In this document: positions 24,513-32,280 of the stretch, piece by piece
How positions within the stretch are numbered: position 1 is the first letter of the stretch
How the letters are laid out: every line of letters starts with the position of its first letter
Source of the DNA: Burkholderiales bacterium
GTDB taxonomy: Bacteria; Pseudomonadota; Gammaproteobacteria; Burkholderiales; Burkholderiaceae_C
DNA: 64,000 nt
Assembly (NCBI GenBank): GCA_019509985.1
Contig: JAEKLF010000036.1
Span: 21,033 to 85,032, forward strand
Direction of reading: 5' to 3'
Program-made: the position numbers and the translations under genes
Notes under the pieces: model-generated
Seen by the model: the letters and a program-made list of their open reading frames with translations, nothing else
Databases searched by the model: none
What the model was told of the DNA's origin: nothing

Positions 24513-24776
24513 GAGCCTTCGGGGCAGAGGGCGTGGCCCGCGCCGGAGCGAGTTGCGGGGCCAGTCCAGGCGCCGGCGAGGCGTGGGGCGGACCCCACAA
24601 CGAGCCGGCAACGCCGCATGGGTCTGCAAATCGCCCCGGCCCTGCGGGTTGAGCCTGGCAGGGGGCGCATGCGTTGTTGCTCGTCGTTGTGGGTCCCAAC
24701 CCATGGCCTCCTCGCGCCTAGCCTGCGCCCCCTGCCAGGCTCAACGCGGGCCACGCCCTCTGCCCCGCAGGCTCCT
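24511..24776. repeat. Large compound inverted repeat in a 367-base gap
   Basis: The outer arms are 24511-24542 and 24745-24776, 32 bases each, differing at one position. Nested inside are perfect 22-base arms, 24648-24669 and 24724-24745. An imperfect pairing of GACCCCACAACGAG (24591-24604) with the GTTGTGGGTC region (24686-24695) adds a third layer. Nothing in the gap is credibly coding. The outer arm starts at the stop codon of the peptidase gene (24510-24512). The whole could fold into one long cruciform or RNA hairpin, or be a small non-autonomous element. Confidence 0.7.
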
Positions 24777-24879
24777 AGCAACCTTTCGCCACGAAGTAAC
24801 TCCCTGTGAGCCGGTCATCCGCCGAGGCGCTGCGGTGGTTAGAGGAGTACGGCCGCGTCCTGCGGTCTGGAGAGTCCTC

Positions 24880-25041
24880 ATGAAACGAATCGCCCTGGCG
24901 CTTGCGCTGATTGCTTCGACCTTGCTGTCCGGCTGCATCGTGGTTCCCGCCCACCGCGGCTATTACGGCGGCTATCACCGTGATTACGACCGTGATCATG
25001 ACCGCGACCGTGGCGGCTATGACCGTTACGGCCCGAGGTAA
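24880..25041 (+). CDS. Small Tyr/Asp/Arg-rich lipoprotein
   Basis: A 53-residue lipoprotein: signal KRIALALALIASTLLSGC with lipobox LLSGC, then IVVPAHRGYYGGYHRDYDRD and a tail of Asp-Arg and Tyr repeats. The start of the mature part, CxVVPAHRGYY, is nearly identical to the next gene's CVVVPAHRGYY. The two therefore derive from one ancestor; this one has lost the YXWGXW domain. A similar leader sequence precedes each gene. Confidence 0.7.
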   Translation: MKRIALALALIASTLLSGCIVVPAHRGYYGGYHRDYDRDHDRDRGGYDRYGPR

Positions 25042-25121
25042 TTCTGTGTGAAGCCGTCATCCGCCCGCCCTGTGCGGGAGTTGGAAGGCGGTGGCCGCCT
25101 GGTGCGGCAAGGAGCAATCAC

Positions 25122-25463
25122 ATGAAACACCTCACGTTGTGCGCCGCCCTCGGCGCCGCCACCCTGCTGTCCGCCTGTGTGGTGGTGCCCGCCCATCGCG
25201 GCTATTACGACGGCGGCTATGCCGCTGCGCCGGCCGTCGTTGTCGACGCGCCACCGCCGGCGCCCTATGCCGAGGTGGTCCCCGTCACGCCCTATCCGGG
25301 CGCGGTCTGGATTGGCGGCTACTGGGGCTGGAGTGGCGGTCGCCACCAATGGGTGCCCGGCTACTACGAGCGCCCGCGGGCCGGCTACCGCTATGAGCCG
25401 CACCGCTGGGAAAACCATGGCGGCCGCTGGCATCTGCGCGCCGGCGCGTGGGTCAGGCTCTGA
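25122..25463 (+). CDS. YXWGXW repeat-containing lipoprotein
   Basis: A 113-residue protein with signal KHLTLCAALGAATLLSAC (lipobox LLSAC) and mature start VVVPAHRGYYDGGY. A Pro/Val-rich linker is followed by the YXWGXW repeat region (WIGGYWGWSGGRHQWVPGYY, then GYRYEPHRWENHGGRWHL). Such proteins are outer-membrane or periplasmic lipoproteins of unknown role, often several per betaproteobacterial genome. AAGGAG precedes the ATG. It ends in an 11-base overlap with the convergent gene. Confidence 0.82.
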   Translation: MKHLTLCAALGAATLLSACVVVPAHRGYYDGGYAAAPAVVVDAPPPAPYAEVVPVTPYPGAVWIGGYWGWSGGRHQWVPGYYERPRAGYRYEPHRWENHGGRWHLRAGAWVRL

Positions 25464-26097
25464 TCTCGCCGTCCCTGGGCGGCGCCGATGACGGCGCGGG
25501 TGGCGCCACTGCAAGCCCAGCGCGCTGGCTGTCGGCCCAGAGCCGCTCGGCCTGAGCGTAGTCCTCGTCATCCAGCTCCAGCACCTCGATCGGACCGGCC
25601 GCGGGCCAGGCCAGCGTGGCCGATGCCGTGGTCGCCGGCCCGTCCTGCGCGCTGGGCTGCAGGGCGCGCAACCGCGCGGCCAGATCGGTCAAGGCCGGCG
25701 AAGCGGCGGTCGCCGCCAGCATCTCGGCCTGCACCGCGGCCCGGACGAGAACCCGGCCTGGCAGCGCGGCCACGCCCGCCCAGCCGGCCTCGTCGAGCTG
25801 TTCCTCCACCCGCATCAGTTCCCGCAGGGCCAGCGCATCGTCGCCGAGGGCCAGCAATTCGGCCCGCAGATCGGCTCGCAGCCGCATCAGCCCCGGATCC
25901 TGGGCCGGCGCCTGGCGGCGTTCGACCCAGGCCAGCCTCGGCAGGCCGGCGCGCCAGAGCACCTTGAAAGGGCGGCGTATCAGCCCGCGCAGCCAGCGCA
26001 GCCGGGCCTTGGCAGATGGGTCAGCCGGTGCCCGCCTGTCCCGCGGCGGTGCCGAACGTGATGTGCCCGAGATCCTCGAGGCGTGGCCGATATGCAT
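25453..26097 (-). CDS. Hypothetical protein
   Basis: A 214-residue frame on the minus strand with protein-like composition. There is a basic N-terminal segment (KARLRWLRGLIRRPFKVLWRAGLPRLAWVE, cited in part: LRGLIRRPFKVLW), then Leu/Ala-rich helices with acidic residues (LRADLRAELLALGDDALALRELMRVEEQLDEAG is the clearest; cited in part: LRELMRVEEQLDE) and a Pro/Ala-rich tail. I recognise no domain. A later start, such as the Met just before the helical region, is possible. Competing frames on the other strand are less protein-like. Function unknown. Confidence 0.5.
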   Translation of the reverse strand: MHIGHASRISGTSRSAPPRDRRAPADPSAKARLRWLRGLIRRPFKVLWRAGLPRLAWVERRQAPAQDPGLMRLRADLRAELLALGDDALALRELMRVEEQLDEAGWAGVAALPGRVLVRAAVQAEMLAATAASPALTDLAARLRALQPSAQDGPATTASATLAWPAAGPIEVLELDDEDYAQAERLWADSQRAGLAVAPPAPSSAPPRDGEIRA

Positions 26098-26253
26098 GTG
26101 TGCCCTTCGTCATCCCTGTCCCGCCGTGCGTTGCGGCCGAGAGGGGGACGGAGATTCTGGACACGCGCTACGTCCGCCGTGCACGGCGAACTAGGGATGT
26201 CGGCCTGTTTCAGCGACAGGCCCTTGAATTGAGGGCCGAGAGCGCCTACTGAC

Positions 26254-27456
26254 TCAAACTCTTTCGATGATGGTCGCGATGCCCATGCCGCCGCCCACGC
26301 ACAGCGTCACGGCGCCGGTCTGAAGATCGCGGCGCTCCAGTTCGTCGAGCAGGGTGCCAAGCAGCATCGCGCCGGTCGCACCCAAGGGGTGGCCGAGCGC
26401 GATGGCGCCACCGTTGACGTTGACGCGCTCGCCGTCCAGTCCGAGGTCGCGCATCGTCTTCAAGGGCACGGCAGCGAAGGCCTCGTTGATTTCCCACAGG
26501 TCGATATCTTCGGCTCGCATGCCGGCTTGCTTCAGGGCTTTGAGACAGGCGGGCGTCGTGCCGGTCAGCATGATGGTCGGCTCGCTGCCGACGACGGCAG
26601 CCGCGCGGATGCGCGCGCGCGGCTTCAGGCCAGCGGCCTCGCCGCCCGCCCTGGAGCCGACCAGCACCAGCGCGGCGCCGTCGACGATGCCCGATGAATT
26701 GCCCGCGTGGTGGCGGTGCTCGATGGCTGCGGCCTGCGGGTAGTTGCGCAGCGCCAGCGGGTCGAACTTCGCGCCGAGCTTGACGAAGCTGGGGTTGAGC
26801 GCGGCCAGCGTCTCGGCGGTCGTCTGCGGGCGGATGGTCTCGTCCTCGGCCAGCAGCAGCGTGCCGGCTTCGTCACGCACAGGCACGAGGGCGCGGTCGA
26901 AGCGGCCTTCGGCGCGGGCCGAGGCGGCGCGTTGGTGCGAGCGTGCGGCCCAGCTGTCCAGCGCCTCGCGCGTGAAGCCTTCCAGCGTCGCGATCAGGTC
27001 AGCGCTGATGCCCTGTGGCACGAAGCCGATGGCGTTCACCACTCGCTCGTCGAGCATCCAGGCGCCGCCGTCGCTGCCCATCGCGACGCGGCTCATGCTC
27101 TCCACACCGCCGGCCACGACCAGGCGCTCGAAGCCGCTGGCGACCTTGGCCGCCGCGAGGTTGACACTCTCCAGCCCCGATGCGCAAAAGCGCGACTGCG
27201 TGACGCCGGCCACCGACTGCGCCCAGCCCGCGTCCAGCACGGCCGTGCGGGCGATGTCGCCGCCCTGCTCGCCGATGGGCGTGACGCAGCCGAGGACGAT
27301 GTCGTCGACCAGCGCGGTGTCGAGGTGCGTGCGTTCACGCAGCGCTTGCAGCAGCGTGCGCACCAGCCAGATCGGCGTGGCCGCGTGCAGCGAGCCTTCG
27401 GCCTTGCCCTTGCCGCGCGGCGTGCGGCAGTGGTCGTACAGATAGGCGTCGAACAT
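26254..27456 (-). CDS. Acetyl-CoA C-acyltransferase (thiolase)
   Basis: A 400-residue thiolase that makes or cleaves beta-ketoacyl-CoA. The acyl-accepting Cys is in [11 protein letters not shown] (about residue 90). The other active elements are NEAFA, the His in [15 protein letters not shown], and the second Cys in LCVGGGMG. All catalytic residues are present. The start ATG at 27456 precedes [14 protein letters not shown], the usual thiolase beginning. With the acyl-CoA dehydrogenase 1.7 kb upstream on the same strand it suggests fatty-acid degradation, although a sigma-factor pair lies between the two. Confidence 0.92.
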   Translation of the reverse strand: MFDAYLYDHCRTPRGKGKAEGSLHAATPIWLVRTLLQALRERTHLDTALVDDIVLGCVTPIGEQGGDIARTAVLDAGWAQSVAGVTQSRFCASGLESVNLAAAKVASGFERLVVAGGVESMSRVAMGSDGGAWMLDERVVNAIGFVPQGISADLIATLEGFTREALDSWAARSHQRAASARAEGRFDRALVPVRDEAGTLLLAEDETIRPQTTAETLAALNPSFVKLGAKFDPLALRNYPQAAAIEHRHHAGNSSGIVDGAALVLVGSRAGGEAAGLKPRARIRAAAVVGSEPTIMLTGTTPACLKALKQAGMRAEDIDLWEINEAFAAVPLKTMRDLGLDGERVNVNGGAIALGHPLGATGAMLLGTLLDELERRDLQTGAVTLCVGGGMGIATIIERV

Positions 27457-27494
27457 GGCGGTCGGTCCCTTCGGTGAGCGGGCCATTGTCGGCG

Positions 27495-28724
27495 TCAGCG
27501 CCAGGCCGCCGCACGCCCGTGCAGGAATTGCCGCACCGCCTCGTCGGCCTCCAACGAGATCGCGCGCTCGTAGGCCTCGCGAGCGTCGGCATGCCGGCCG
27601 CTGCGGCCCAGCAGCTCGGCGCGGACGGCCCAGTAGGGCTGGTAATCGCCCAGCGCGGCCTGCAGCGCGTCGAACCGGGCCAGGCCGGCCGCCGCGTCGC
27701 CTGCCTGGGACAGCGCGACCGCATGGTTCAGCGCCGCGACGGGCGAGCCGGTCAGTTCGCACAGCACCGCGTAGAGCTGCTCGATCGCGGCCCAGTCGAC
27801 GCGGCCACGGCGCCGGCCTTCCAGGTGGGCCGACTGCACGGCCGCCTCGAGCTGATAGCGGCCGGGTCGGCCGTGGCTGACGGCCAGGTGCAGCAGGCCC
27901 TCGGCTTCGTCGATCGCCGCGCGGTCCCACAGCGCCGGGTCCTGTTCGGACAGCGGCACGTAGCCGCCGGTAGCGTCGCGACGCGCACCGCGGCGAGCGT
28001 GCGAGTACAGCATCAGCGCCAGCAGGCCGAGGGCTTCGGGCTCTTGCGGCAACAGCGATGCGACGAGGCGGGCGAGCCAGATCGCCTCGTCGGCGAGTTC
28101 GCGCCGGCGCGGGTCGGTGCCGGCCGCGTCGGTCCAGGCGTCGGCATAGACGGCATAGATGGCCGACAGCACGGCGCCCAAGCGTTCGCCCAGCTCTGCG
28201 TGCGCAGGGACCTGCAGGGGGATGCCGGCCTGGCGGATCTTGGCCTTGGCACGCACGAGGCGCTGGCTCATGGCAGCCGGCGCGACGAGGAAGGCAGCGG
28301 CGATGGTCGCCGCGTCGAAGCCGAGCACGGCCTGCAGCATCAGCGGTGCGCGGGCCGATGGGTCGATGGCCGGGTGGGCGCAGGCGAACATCAGCTCCAG
28401 GCGGCGGTCCGGCAGAGCGAGCGAGTCGGCCGGCGCCTCCAGCGCGGCCAGCCATTCCAGCCAGGCCGCGGCTTCCTCGCCGCGGCGCCGGCCGCGCAGC
28501 GCGTCGATGGTCTTGCGGCGCGCGACGGTCAGCAGCCAGGCCTCGGGGTTGGCCGGCACGCCGTCCAGCGGCCAGCGGGTCAGCGCGGTCTCGAAGGCGT
28601 CGGCCAGCGCGTCCTCGGCACCGGCCACGTCGCGCGAGCGCGCCGAGAGATAGGCGACAAGGCGGCCGTAGCTGCGCCGGGCCGCCTGCTCGGCGGCCGT
28701 GGCCGGCGCGGCGTCGGTGCTCAC
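27495..28724 (-). CDS. ECF sigma factor with C-terminal TPR-like extension (ECF42 type)
   Basis: A 409-residue sigma-70-family regulator. Region 2 includes YLSARSRDVAGAEDALADAF and PEAWLLTVARRKTIDALR. Region 4 includes FDAATIAAAFLVAPAAMSQRLVRAKAKIR. The ~230-residue C-terminal part is all-helical with TPR-like repeats, the extension typical of ECF42. That group is known to sit beside DGPF (YCII) proteins and to lack a dedicated anti-sigma factor; the extension controls activity. Here the GTG start overlaps the stop of a DGPF gene (GTGA), so they are translated together. Upstream of the DGPF gene is a TGTCGA/CGTC promoter candidate, suggesting autoregulation. Confidence 0.9.
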   Translation of the reverse strand: MSTDAAPATAAEQAARRSYGRLVAYLSARSRDVAGAEDALADAFETALTRWPLDGVPANPEAWLLTVARRKTIDALRGRRRGEEAAAWLEWLAALEAPADSLALPDRRLELMFACAHPAIDPSARAPLMLQAVLGFDAATIAAAFLVAPAAMSQRLVRAKAKIRQAGIPLQVPAHAELGERLGAVLSAIYAVYADAWTDAAGTDPRRRELADEAIWLARLVASLLPQEPEALGLLALMLYSHARRGARRDATGGYVPLSEQDPALWDRAAIDEAEGLLHLAVSHGRPGRYQLEAAVQSAHLEGRRRGRVDWAAIEQLYAVLCELTGSPVAALNHAVALSQAGDAAAGLARFDALQAALGDYQPYWAVRAELLGRSGRHADAREAYERAISLEADEAVRQFLHGRAAAWR

Positions 28725-29068
28725 ATCGGCCAGATCGGGCGCACCTCGACACTGCCATGGCTCGCCCCGGGGCAGCGCGCCGCCCAGCTCAGCGCGGCGT
28801 CGAGGTCGGGTACGTCGATCAGGAAATAGCCGCCGAGCTGCTCGCGCGTCTCGATGAAAGGACCGTCGAGCACCTCGGTCTTGCCGCCGCGCACGCGCAC
28901 CGTCGTCGACAGGTCGGCCGGTTTCAGCCGGTTGCTGCCGCGGATCAGGCCGGCCTTGGTCAATGCCTCGGTGTAGGCCGCATAGGCGGCCAACGCGGCG
29001 CCGCGGTCGGCGTCGCTCAGCGCCGCGAAGCCGGTGGGATCGGCGTGGATCAGAAGCATGTATTCCAT
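28721..29068 (-). CDS. DGPF/YCII-domain protein paired with the sigma factor
   Basis: A 115-residue protein of the YCII/DGPF family: MLLIHADPTGFAALSDADR at the start, a helical middle, and the DGPF motif in VLDGPFIETREQLGGYFLI, ending in VEVRPIWPM. Such proteins have a ferredoxin-like fold and are the standard neighbours of ECF42 sigma factors; their biochemical role is unknown. The ATG at 29068 has an excellent AAGGAG (29075-29080). The stop overlaps the sigma factor start by 4 bases. Confidence 0.9.
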   Translation of the reverse strand: MEYMLLIHADPTGFAALSDADRGAALAAYAAYTEALTKAGLIRGSNRLKPADLSTTVRVRGGKTEVLDGPFIETREQLGGYFLIDVPDLDAALSWAARCPGASHGSVEVRPIWPM

Positions 29069-29084
29069 TGGAGTCTCCTTGAAG

Positions 29085-29113
29085 GTCGGACGGCGCGACA
29101 TGCGCCGTCCGAC
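29085..29113 (-). promoter_or_regulatory. Perfect 12-bp hairpin in the DGPF-sigma leader
   Basis: GTCGGACGGCGC (29085-29096) and GCGCCGTCCGAC (29102-29113) form a perfect 12-base stem with a 5-base loop, between the candidate promoter and the ribosome site. There is no T-run after it, so it is not a terminator. It could stabilise the mRNA 5' end or be a regulator-binding palindrome. Confidence 0.65.
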
Positions 29114-29116
29114 AAT

Positions 29117-29144
29117 GACGTTCGGCCGTCCCGCCATTTCGACA
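29117..29144 (-). promoter_or_regulatory. Candidate ECF42-type promoter of the DGPF-sigma operon
   Basis: On the minus strand TGTCGAA (29144-29138) is followed after 17 bases by CGTC (29120-29117). As I recall the ECF41/ECF42 literature, these sigma factors recognise a TGTCGA-like -35 and a CGTC-like -10 box and drive their own DGPF operons. The transcript would start near 29110, about 40 bases before the DGPF start. Confidence 0.55.
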
Positions 29145-29161
29145 TCGGCGCTCAAAAAATC

Positions 29162-30325
29162 TCACATCGAGCGCGAGGCCAGCTCCTTCATGATCTCGTT
29201 GGTGCCGCCATAGATGCGCGTCACGCGCGCGTCGGCCCACAGCTCGGCGATCGGTGTCTCCAGCATGTAGCCATAGCCGCCGAAGAGCTGCAGGCAGGCA
29301 TCGGTCAGGCGCGAGGCGAGGTCGCTGCACCAGGCTTTCACGAGGGCTGCACGGGCCGCGTCGAGTTCGCCCTTCAGGTGCGCGGTGATCGCCGCGTCGA
29401 CGAGGGCGCGGGCGGCCAGCACATCGCTCTGCGCCTGGGCCAGCACGAAGCGCGTGTTCTGGAAGTTCCAAATGGGCTGGCCGAAGGCTTCGCGCTGCTT
29501 GGCGTAGGCGACTGTGTCGTCCAGCGCGCGCTCCATCATCGCCACCGCCTGGCAGGCGATGACCAGGCGCTCCTGCGGCAGCTCGCCCATCAGCTGGCCG
29601 AACGCCAGGCCTTCGCTCGCGCCGAGCAGGTGGGCCGCGGGCACGCGCAGCTCGTCGAAGAAGAGTTCGCTGGTGTCCTGCGCGTGCAGGCCGATCTTGT
29701 CCAGGCGCCGCCGCGTCAGGCCCGTCGTGTCGGCGTCGATCTCGGCGGCGATCAGAGACAGGCCTTTTGCCGGGGACTCGCCGGGCGCCTCTCCGGTGCG
29801 GCAGACGACGACGATGAGGTCGGCGTTCTGGCCGTTGGTGATGAAGGTCTTCTGGCCGCTGATGACGTAGTGGTCGCCGTCCAGGCGCGCCCGGGTGCGG
29901 ATGGCCTGCAGGTCCGAGCCCGTGCCGGGTTCAGTCATCGCAATGGCACCGACGCGCTCGCCCGTGGCCATGGCCGGCAGCCAGCGCGCCTTCTGCGCAT
30001 CGCTGCCGTGGCGTAGCAGATAGGGCGCGACGATGGCCGAATGCACACTGCCGCCGAAGCCGCCCAGGTTGGCGCGCGCGGCCTCCATGACGATGACGGC
30101 CTCGTGGCCGAAATCGCCGCCGGAGCCACCGAGGTGTTCAGGCATGGCCGCGCAGAGCAGGCCTTGCGTGCCGGTCTCGCGCCAGGTGTCGCGCTCCATC
30201 AGGCCAGCCGCGCGCCAGCCTGTTGCGCGCGGCACCCAGCGTTCGGCGAAGAAGCGCGCGGCGCTGTGCTGCAGCAGGCGGTGCTCGTCGGTCATCCAGG
30301 TCGCAGGGAAGAGCGGCAGGGGCAT
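29162..30325 (-). CDS. Acyl-CoA dehydrogenase
   Basis: A 387-residue FAD enzyme for the first step of beta-oxidation or a related acyl-CoA oxidation. The N-terminal helical domain has EHRLLQHSAARFFAE. The flavin-binding loop is AMTEPGTGSDLQAI followed by YVISGQKTFITNG. The C-terminal domain has QLFGGYGYMLETPIAELWAD and IYGGTNEIMKELASR. The Glu in MLETPI is at the position of the catalytic base in short/medium-chain enzymes. Start at the ATG at 30325. It lies upstream of the DGPF-sigma pair and thiolase on the same strand but has its own end; substrate chain length is not predictable. Confidence 0.92.
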   Translation of the reverse strand: MPLPLFPATWMTDEHRLLQHSAARFFAERWVPRATGWRAAGLMERDTWRETGTQGLLCAAMPEHLGGSGGDFGHEAVIVMEAARANLGGFGGSVHSAIVAPYLLRHGSDAQKARWLPAMATGERVGAIAMTEPGTGSDLQAIRTRARLDGDHYVISGQKTFITNGQNADLIVVVCRTGEAPGESPAKGLSLIAAEIDADTTGLTRRRLDKIGLHAQDTSELFFDELRVPAAHLLGASEGLAFGQLMGELPQERLVIACQAVAMMERALDDTVAYAKQREAFGQPIWNFQNTRFVLAQAQSDVLAARALVDAAITAHLKGELDAARAALVKAWCSDLASRLTDACLQLFGGYGYMLETPIAELWADARVTRIYGGTNEIMKELASRSM

Positions 30326-30365
30326 GGTTTGCGAAGCGGCGCGGGGAGGCTCATGATGCCAGCGC

Positions 30366-30863
30366 ATGAACACCGCACTCGAATACCTGGCCCGTGACCT
30401 GCATCTGGCCGACCGCGACTCGTTGGGTCTGGCCTTCGGCCATGCCTGCGTGCAGCGCGTGCGCCACCTGCTTGAAGACGCCGACGTGATCCGTTGCCTG
30501 GACACGCTGGGCGACGTGGTGGCCGGTCGCGCGGATGAGAACCAGCTCACCGCGGCGCGGGCCGAGGCGGCGCGACTGGCCAACCACCACCCGGGCTCGA
30601 AGTCCATCGACGGCTGCGGCCACGCGGCCGTGTCGGCCTCCTACGCCGTGGCCAAGGCGCTGGAAGGCAAGGGCTTGCAGGCGGCCAGTTACGCGGCCTA
30701 CGCGACGGTCTACGCGCAAGGTGGCGCCGCAGCGGTGGCCGAGCGCGAGTCGTTCGACGCCGAGTTCGGCTGGCAGTGCGACTGCCTGGCCAGGCTGGCC
30801 GCTCAGTCGGCGCGGCCGATGCCGACAGCCTCTTCCAGCGTCGCGATCTCTTCCTCGACGTAG
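30366..30863 (+). CDS. Hypothetical helical protein (possible Imm5-like)
   Basis: A 165-residue soluble, helical protein. Its middle (LANHHPGSKSIDGCGHAAVSAS, cited in part: GSKSIDGCGHAAVSAS) and YAAYATVYAQGG segment resemble the pattern of the putative-immunity Imm5 group, but no partner toxin is nearby and I do not claim homology. The start is 41 bases from the divergent acyl-CoA dehydrogenase. The last ~20 residues run 61 bases into the 3' end of the convergent acyltransferase gene; the Ser-rich tail is likely just read-through of that overlap. Confidence 0.5.
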   Translation: MNTALEYLARDLHLADRDSLGLAFGHACVQRVRHLLEDADVIRCLDTLGDVVAGRADENQLTAARAEAARLANHHPGSKSIDGCGHAAVSASYAVAKALEGKGLQAASYAAYATVYAQGGAAAVAERESFDAEFGWQCDCLARLAAQSARPMPTASSSVAISSST

Positions 30864-32215
30864 GTCGCGAGCCGGCCGAGGTTGGGCAGCGCGTCCGTCG
30901 CGATCAGCCCGAAGTAGAGCGTGCCGGCGTAGCTGAACAGCGTGATGTTCATCAGATGCGTGGCCGGCATGGTCGACAGCGGGTGCATCTCGCGCAGCTC
31001 GGCGCCCTTCATGTAGAGCTTCTCGGCCGGCCCGGGCACGTTGGATACCAGCGTGTTGCCCAGCGGCGTGAGGCTGTCGGCCAGCTTGAGCATGCCGGCG
31101 ATCTGGCCGAGCAGGCCGGTGAGGATGGTGTAGGTCTCGACGGCCTCGGGCGCGACCGCGTCGATCATGGCCCGCACGTTGCGCAGCGAGTAGCCGACGT
31201 TGCGCAGGCGCACGTAGGCGTCGTCGGTGGGGGGCGACAGGTCGACGAGGATGATGCCGATCTTGTTGCCCGCGGCCTTCTCGCCCTCACTTCCCTTTTG
31301 GCGCAGGTTCACCGGCATCTGGATGGTGATGGGCCGGTCCAGCTCCACGCCCTCGTCGGCCAGGTAGCGGTGCATGGCGCCATCCAGCGCCGTCAGTGCG
31401 ACGTGGTTGAGCGTGGCGCGCGCGACCTTGCGGATGGCGTCGATGCGGGCCATGGGCACGGCGGCCGTGGCGAACTGACGGCCAGGCGTGGCATTGCCGG
31501 TGAAGGGCGTGCCGCCGCTGGCCATGAAGGGCAGGGCGATGGCGTTCTTGGTCAGCTTGACGGCTTCCAGCGCCAGCATGGCCGTGAGCCGGCCGATGCC
31601 GACGGCGCGCTTGCTGTTGGCCGTGAGCTGCTTCCACACCGTGCCGGCCACGGCCTGGTCCAGCCGCTTCTTGCGCCCGAGGCCGCTGGCTCGGCGCGTG
31701 TGGGACAGGGTCCACACCGGCGTGACGGTGTCGTCGTCGGCCGTGGTGCGCAGCGACTCGACGCCCCAGCGCGTCATCGTGATGCCGTCGGCCACCGCGT
31801 GGTGCATCTTGTAGTAAATGGCGAACTGGCGGTCCCACAGACCGGCGATGACGTGCACCTCCCACAGCGGCCGGCTGCGGTCCAGCATGGGTTCGTGCAG
31901 CTTGGCCGCCAGCGCGTAGAGGGCCTCGCGGTCGTTGTGGCCGGCCTTGAGCTTGTGGAAGAAGACATGCTGCTCCAGGTCCACCGCCTCGGCCGTGCTC
32001 CAGCTCGGCATCAGCCCCGCGGACACGAAGTTGATGACCTGGTCGAACGGCGCCTGGACGTCGGTGTGCGTCAGGAACTCTTCATGCAACTGCTTCGCGA
32101 AGTTGGCGCCCGCGCCCTTGGGCAGCTGATGGATGTGCAGGCCGGCCACATGCTTGGGGCTGGCCTCGTTCTCGGCGATGAAGAAGGCGAGGTCGAGCAG
32201 GGAGAGTCGGCTCAT
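30803..32215 (-). CDS. Wax ester synthase/acyl-CoA:diacylglycerol acyltransferase (WS/DGAT)
   Basis: A 470-residue acyltransferase that joins acyl-CoA to a fatty alcohol or diacylglycerol, making wax esters or triacylglycerol for storage. The N-terminus RLSLLDLAFFIAENEASPKHV is typical of the family (cited in part: LSLLDLAFFIAENEASP). PLWEV precedes the catalytic HHAVADG (KMHHAVADGITM). The C-terminal SNVPGP motif is present. It fits with the neighbouring acyl-CoA dehydrogenase and thiolase as a lipid storage/turnover group, but each gene appears to be separately transcribed. Confidence 0.92.
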   Translation of the reverse strand: MSRLSLLDLAFFIAENEASPKHVAGLHIHQLPKGAGANFAKQLHEEFLTHTDVQAPFDQVINFVSAGLMPSWSTAEAVDLEQHVFFHKLKAGHNDREALYALAAKLHEPMLDRSRPLWEVHVIAGLWDRQFAIYYKMHHAVADGITMTRWGVESLRTTADDDTVTPVWTLSHTRRASGLGRKKRLDQAVAGTVWKQLTANSKRAVGIGRLTAMLALEAVKLTKNAIALPFMASGGTPFTGNATPGRQFATAAVPMARIDAIRKVARATLNHVALTALDGAMHRYLADEGVELDRPITIQMPVNLRQKGSEGEKAAGNKIGIILVDLSPPTDDAYVRLRNVGYSLRNVRAMIDAVAPEAVETYTILTGLLGQIAGMLKLADSLTPLGNTLVSNVPGPAEKLYMKGAELREMHPLSTMPATHLMNITLFSYAGTLYFGLIATDALPNLGRLATYVEEEIATLEEAVGIGRAD

Positions 32216-32280
32216 TGCTGCACTTGGAGTGGCGGGCGACCCAGCATAGGCGCGCCCAGGGGCCGGTCAAGGGCGGGGAA

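Noticed and set aside
22500..24704. 734-residue minus-strand frame opposite the S9 peptidase
   Set aside because: The plus strand carries a full signal peptide, propeller and catalytic triad; the antisense frame has no recognisable fold.
30366..30863. Toxin-immunity pair
   Set aside because: The resemblance to Imm5 is weak and there is no toxin gene nearby.
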